From positions 1-8,873 of the forward strand of contig JABMOJ010000444.1 in NCBI GenBank assembly GCA_013204195.1: 8,873 nt of DNA, in the 5' to 3' direction. Origin of the DNA: SAR86 cluster bacterium. Lineage in GTDB: Bacteria > Pseudomonadota > Gammaproteobacteria > Pseudomonadales > Azotimanducaceae. Each line of letters opens with the position of its first letter. Position 1 is the stretch's first letter. The translations under genes were made by a program, and so were the position numbers. The notes under the pieces were generated by a model that was not told the DNA's origin, searched no databases, and saw only the letters and a list, made by a program, of their open reading frames with translations. Positions 5,727-8,873 of the stretch are shown here, in pieces.

Positions 5727-6734
5727 ATGACGCACACCGCTAAACAAACCATGAAGATCGTCCAATGCGAGCAGTTTGGCAGTCACACTGATCTAAAGGT
5801 CAAAGAAGTCCCGGTGCCGGGTCCCGTCGCCGCCGATGAGGTGAAGGTCAGCATCCAGGCGCGGGGTATTTCTTTCAGTGATCTGGTGCGCATCAAGGGC
5901 GATTATCAGGAATCCTCCGGCTTACCCTTTACGGTGGGCGGCGAAGGCGCCGGCACCGTCATTGAGGTGGGCAGTGATGTTGCGCATCTGCGTATCGGCG
6001 ACCGGGTGCTGACACCCGGTGGCTGTGTCGAGCAAGTTAACGTCTCAGCAAAGCGCGTGATTATGCTACCGGCGCAGGTCGACTTGGAAGCTGCGGCGGC
6101 GTTTAGAAACAACTATGTGACCGCTTACTACGGCTTGCAGCTAGCAAATTTGCAGCCCGGAGAAACTCTGTTGGTACATGGTGCCGCTGGCGGTGTTGGC
6201 CTGGCAGCCGTGGATCTGGGCAAGCTATTCGGCGCCCGAGTCATCGGTACCGCCAGTTCGGATGAGAAACGCGGGGTGGTCACGGCTTTGGGGGCCGATC
6301 ATGTGATCGATAGTACCCAGGACTTTCGAGAGGAGGTTAAACAGCTGACCGGCGGATTGGGGGCCGATGTGATTTACGACCCGGTCGGTGGCGATGTCTT
6401 CGACCAATCCATGCGTTGCATCGCACCCTTTGGCAGAATACTGATCGTGGGGTTTACCAGTGGTCGGCCGGCGCTGGCGAAGACTAATCATCTACTGGTG
6501 AAAGACGCCAGTGTGATCGGCTATACCATCGGCGGACTGCAGCGCCACAAGCCAGCGCTGGCAGAGAAAAATTCAGCCACACTCATGGGCTGGCTGGCCA
6601 GCGGCCGCATCAAACCGTTTATCTCCCACCGTTTACCCATGGAAGATATCGTCGAGGCTTATCAACTGCTGGTGGACCGAAAGGTAGCCGGCAAGGTCAT
6701 CCTGACATCAAATCAGGATGAGCCCGCCGACTGA
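5727..6734 (+). CDS. NAD(P)H:quinone oxidoreductase-type MDR enzyme
   Basis: A 335-residue medium-chain dehydrogenase/reductase of the zinc-free quinone oxidoreductase branch, which transfers hydride from NADPH to quinones or activated double bonds. The GroES-like domain spans about 10-125 (VPVPGPVAADEVKVSIQARG, GGEGAGTVIEVGSDV), and the Rossmann domain about 126-270. The nucleotide-binding loop is HGAAGGVGLAA (151-161) in place of the GxGxxG of zinc ADHs. FRNNYVTAYYGL (126-137) and DVIYDPVGGDVF are typical of the branch. The zinc-ligand pattern of alcohol dehydrogenases is absent. Length is normal. ATG 5727 is chosen for the AGAGG just upstream; an ATG 8 codons later (MKIVQCEQFG) is a possible alternative. 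No signal peptide, so cytoplasmic. It converges on the next MDR gene, with 4 bases between stops. Confidence 0.88.
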   Translation: MTHTAKQTMKIVQCEQFGSHTDLKVKEVPVPGPVAADEVKVSIQARGISFSDLVRIKGDYQESSGLPFTVGGEGAGTVIEVGSDVAHLRIGDRVLTPGGCVEQVNVSAKRVIMLPAQVDLEAAAAFRNNYVTAYYGLQLANLQPGETLLVHGAAGGVGLAAVDLGKLFGARVIGTASSDEKRGVVTALGADHVIDSTQDFREEVKQLTGGLGADVIYDPVGGDVFDQSMRCIAPFGRILIVGFTSGRPALAKTNHLLVKDASVIGYTIGGLQRHKPALAEKNSATLMGWLASGRIKPFISHRLPMEDIVEAYQLLVDRKVAGKVILTSNQDEPAD

Positions 6735-6738
6735 ATCG

Positions 6739-7878
6739 TTACAGGTTCGGATTGATCAGATACTTCTCACCCGTCGCCTGCAGACCGTAAACCTTGATCG
6801 CATCGATGCTCACGGCTTCGCGCAGTGAGACCGTTTTCGTGTACTTACTGGCGAAAGTGGTTTTGATCTCTGCGGCGACTTTCTGACGCAGCTTCTCGGC
6901 TGCCTCGGCACCGATCTTGATTAAAAATGGCGTCAAGAGCCAACCGCCGAGCGCCCATGACATGCCAAAGTTGCGGCTCAAGGTTGTCGTGGAACGTTCA
7001 AGGCCACCGTAAATATAGACCTGTTTAAACACTGTCGATCCATAACGACTAAATTCCTTAGCAGTCTTGTTGGCTGCCACTTCCATGCAAGTCAGAATCT
7101 GGCTCGCAAGGCTGCCACCACCGGTTGCATCAAAGGCGATAGTCGCACCGGTGGCGACCAGCGCATCGGTCAAATCATCCATAAATGACGGCAAGCTTGA
7201 GTTACAGACATACTCGGCACCAATTCCCTTGAGGATATCCACCTGCGCCTGGTTACGTACCACATTGACGAGCTTAACCCCTTCATTGAGGCAGATTTTT
7301 TGCAGCATCTGTCCCAGATTGGACGCCGCCGCTGTATGGACCAGGGCTGTATGGCCTTCCAAACGCATGGTTTCAACCATACCCAGCGCTGTGAGCGGGT
7401 TGACGAAGCATGAGGCGCCTTCTGCGGGGGTTGTGCCGTCTGGCAAGGCTAGACACTGGTTGACGTTCAAAGTGCGATACTGAGAGTACATGGCGCCGCC
7501 CAGAACACCGACGGTCTTGCCCAACAGCGCCTGCGCAGCTGCGGACGATCCCGCCTGCACAACGACTCCGCCGCCTTCATTACCAACCGGTAAGGACTCA
7601 CCCATTCTGCCACCCATAGCGCGGAGCATAACTTCAGGTATTGTCGCGGTAATGATCGGCAGATCGGTTGTGCCGCCGGCCACGGCGGTAGACATGTCAG
7701 CGCCGCCAAATAACAAACCCAGGTCAGAAGGGTTGATGGGTGAGGCTTCGACCCGTACCACGACTTCATTCTCGCCAGGTGCTGTCACCGCCACTGACTC
7801 AAGGGATAGCTGCAGCTCGCCGCTTGGTTTTACCAAAGAACGCAATTGCAGGCCGGTATCAGGTACTTGTGCTGTCAT
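6739..7878 (-). CDS. Divergent MDR-superfamily (zinc-binding dehydrogenase-like) oxidoreductase
   Basis: A 379-residue protein read from ATG 7878, with GGAG (7891-7888) 9 bases upstream; a TTG at 7893 overlaps that ribosome binding site and is rejected. The GroES-like half shows ENEVVVRVEASPINPSDLGLLFGG (36-59) and GNEGGGVVVQAG (99-110); the cofactor half shows HTAAASNLGQMLQ (181-193), IGAEYVCNSS and AFDATGGGSLASQI. The nucleotide-binding loop AAASNLG differs from the AAGGVG of common quinone oxidoreductases, and zinc ligands are not evident. It is longer than the neighbouring MDR (335 residues), partly from an insertion around 62-98 and a C-terminal helical region. Substrate is unknown; NAD(P)H-dependent reduction is the family expectation. 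The diguanylate cyclase gene lies 60 bases upstream on the same strand and may be cotranscribed. Confidence 0.8.
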   Translation of the reverse strand: MTAQVPDTGLQLRSLVKPSGELQLSLESVAVTAPGENEVVVRVEASPINPSDLGLLFGGADMSTAVAGGTTDLPIITATIPEVMLRAMGGRMGESLPVGNEGGGVVVQAGSSAAAQALLGKTVGVLGGAMYSQYRTLNVNQCLALPDGTTPAEGASCFVNPLTALGMVETMRLEGHTALVHTAAASNLGQMLQKICLNEGVKLVNVVRNQAQVDILKGIGAEYVCNSSLPSFMDDLTDALVATGATIAFDATGGGSLASQILTCMEVAANKTAKEFSRYGSTVFKQVYIYGGLERSTTTLSRNFGMSWALGGWLLTPFLIKIGAEAAEKLRQKVAAEIKTTFASKYTKTVSLREAVSIDAIKVYGLQATGEKYLINPNL

Positions 7879-7938
7879 CAGGTCAATCTCCAAAGGTTAT
7901 TCGTTATCATTCAGCACGCAAAATACACTGCTTTGCCA

Positions 7939-8873
7939 TCATTTGGTAGGCTTGTCGGCTGGCGCCTCGCTCGCAACCACTTGATTGCGGCCCTGCCGTT
8001 TCGACGCGAACAATGCCTCATCTGCTCGCTTCAACCAACTCTCCTGGGGCTCGCCACGCACATATTCGGCGACACCTAGCGAGATTGACAATTGCCAACC
8101 CGTGATGCCTCGATCAGCCTCGACCAAGGCACGCAAGTCTTCCGCCAATCGCGCTGCGGTGGCCAGGTCTGCCGGGTCTGCCACCACTACAAACTCATCC
8201 CCACCGTAGCGAAATAGCTTGTCTGTGACTCTGATGCGCGCCAGCACGATATCAGTCACCCGCTTCAAGAGCTGATCACCTACCGCATGGCCCGCGGTAT
8301 CGTTAATATTCTTAAATTCATCCAGATCCAAAATAATCAGCGACATGGGTTGATCAGAACGCTCGAAACGCTGTATCGCCTCAATCAGTTGCTTGTCCAT
8401 GGCCCTGCGATTACCGGCTCCCGTGAGGCTATCTTTGGTGGAGTACTGCAATAACTGGTCACGCTGCTGGTTACGCTGGCTCGCAAAGGCGTAGGTGAAC
8501 AGTACGCAACCGAAGATGGACAGATACACTTTGGCAAACGCCAAGCCGTCAAGCTGTACCCAGGTCACAGGCACTAGTAAGGCGAGCGCCAGGAGGCTCA
8601 GCGTGAGGGCGTAACTTGGCTTGACAATAAAATACGTCGACACCATTAGGGGGTAGAGAAAATAGATCTCTGACGTGCCTTTGATATAGATATGGAACAC
8701 CATGCCGCTGATCGCCAGCAACGAAAGGATTCTGCCCGCAAGCTCAACTTCGCGAACCCGATAAACATACATCGCCAAGCTAGCCGCGGCTATCAAGCCG
8801 ACACTGTCGAGTAAACCAATCAAGTAATCACCCAGCAACAACCGCAAGATAGCAAACGGCAGCAGTGTCGCCG
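7939..8873 (-). CDS. Membrane-anchored GGDEF diguanylate cyclase (N-terminus outside window)
   Basis: Makes c-di-GMP from two GTP. The frame stays open to the window edge (codons ATLLPFAI precede the TTG at 8847), so the start lies outside and the TTG is not taken as start. Numbering from that TTG codon: hydrophobic segments at about 8-28, 38-55, 60-75, 78-96 and 103-122 form a membrane sensor region of MHYT/7TM-like simplicity with no recognised domain. The GGDEF domain runs from DSLTGAGNRR (139-148) to the end. It has LDLDEFKNIND with D174 for metal, the active site RYGGDEF (213-219) intact, and an I-site R206-V-T-D209 exactly five residues before GGDEF, so product inhibition is expected. 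The C-terminal tail EAPADKPTK is short and polar. Signal sensed is unknown. Confidence 0.9.
   Translation of the reverse strand, partial: ATLLPFAILRLLLGDYLIGLLDSVGLIAAASLAMYVYRVREVELAGRILSLLAISGMVFHIYIKGTSEIYFLYPLMVSTYFIVKPSYALTLSLLALALLVPVTWVQLDGLAFAKVYLSIFGCVLFTYAFASQRNQQRDQLLQYSTKDSLTGAGNRRAMDKQLIEAIQRFERSDQPMSLIILDLDEFKNINDTAGHAVGDQLLKRVTDIVLARIRVTDKLFRYGGDEFVVVADPADLATAARLAEDLRALVEADRGITGWQLSISLGVAEYVRGEPQESWLKRADEALFASKRQGRNQVVASEAPADKPTK

Noticed and set aside
7067..7984. Rightward reading frames antisense to the second MDR gene
   Set aside because: Composition is skewed (A, S, P, R rich) and no motif or start signal is visible; they are shadows of the coding strand.
8845..8847. TTG 8847 as start of the diguanylate cyclase
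   Set aside because: The frame stays open to the window end with hydrophobic codons upstream, so the true start is probably outside the window.

Overview
The window looks like a stretch of chromosome from a Gram-negative bacterium, most likely a marine or environmental gammaproteobacterium. The evidence for this is indirect: signal peptides that imply a periplasm, a membrane-anchored GGDEF protein, Shine-Dalgarno starts, dense packing, and a mix of COG2159-type amidohydrolase, AhpD-like, DUF2855 and MDR-dehydrogenase genes. No rRNA, tRNA, CRISPR array, transposase or phage gene was seen, and no gap between genes exceeds about 160 bases.

Layout. 1-437 (+): C-terminal part of a DUF2855-family protein that begins before the window. 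438-507: two tandem hairpins between convergent genes, probably a terminator. 508-1212 (-): Nudix hydrolase with the long-insert Nudix box of the NUDT19-like group. Its start is uncertain; an ATT at 1260 has the better ribosome binding site. 1290-1904 (-): AhpD-like, carboxymuconolactone-decarboxylase-fold protein with a CxxC...H site. 1905-2054: divergent control region. 2055-3236 (+): amidohydrolase-2 family TIM-barrel hydrolase. 3263-4897 (+): secreted thioredoxin-fold protein with a WCPPC site and a long helical C-terminal half, 26 bases behind the amidohydrolase. 4898-5056: a gap rich in inverted repeats. 5057-5581 (+): peroxiredoxin with an in-frame UGA. 5727-6734 (+): quinone-oxidoreductase-type MDR enzyme. 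6739-7878 (-): a second, divergent MDR enzyme, ending 4 bases from the previous stop. 7939-8873 (-): membrane diguanylate cyclase, cut by the window end.

The main discovery is the peroxiredoxin. Its reading frame is intact from a signal peptide to a normal C-terminus, except for one UGA at codon 66. That codon sits exactly where the peroxidatic cysteine of the PxxxTxxC motif belongs. A hairpin with a short apical loop carrying a G follows 14-34 bases after the UGA, as expected of a bacterial SECIS element. The gene is therefore best read as a periplasmic selenocysteine peroxiredoxin and not as a pseudogene. Ordinary gene callers would split or truncate it.

How the genes may work together is inference. 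A secreted thioredoxin-like protein directly precedes the exported selenoperoxiredoxin, so the two could form a periplasmic peroxide-reducing pair. The AhpD-like protein, the Nudix hydrolase and two MDR reductases give the neighbourhood a redox and detoxification flavour. The c-di-GMP gene is probably a bystander or only cotranscribed with the MDR gene behind it.
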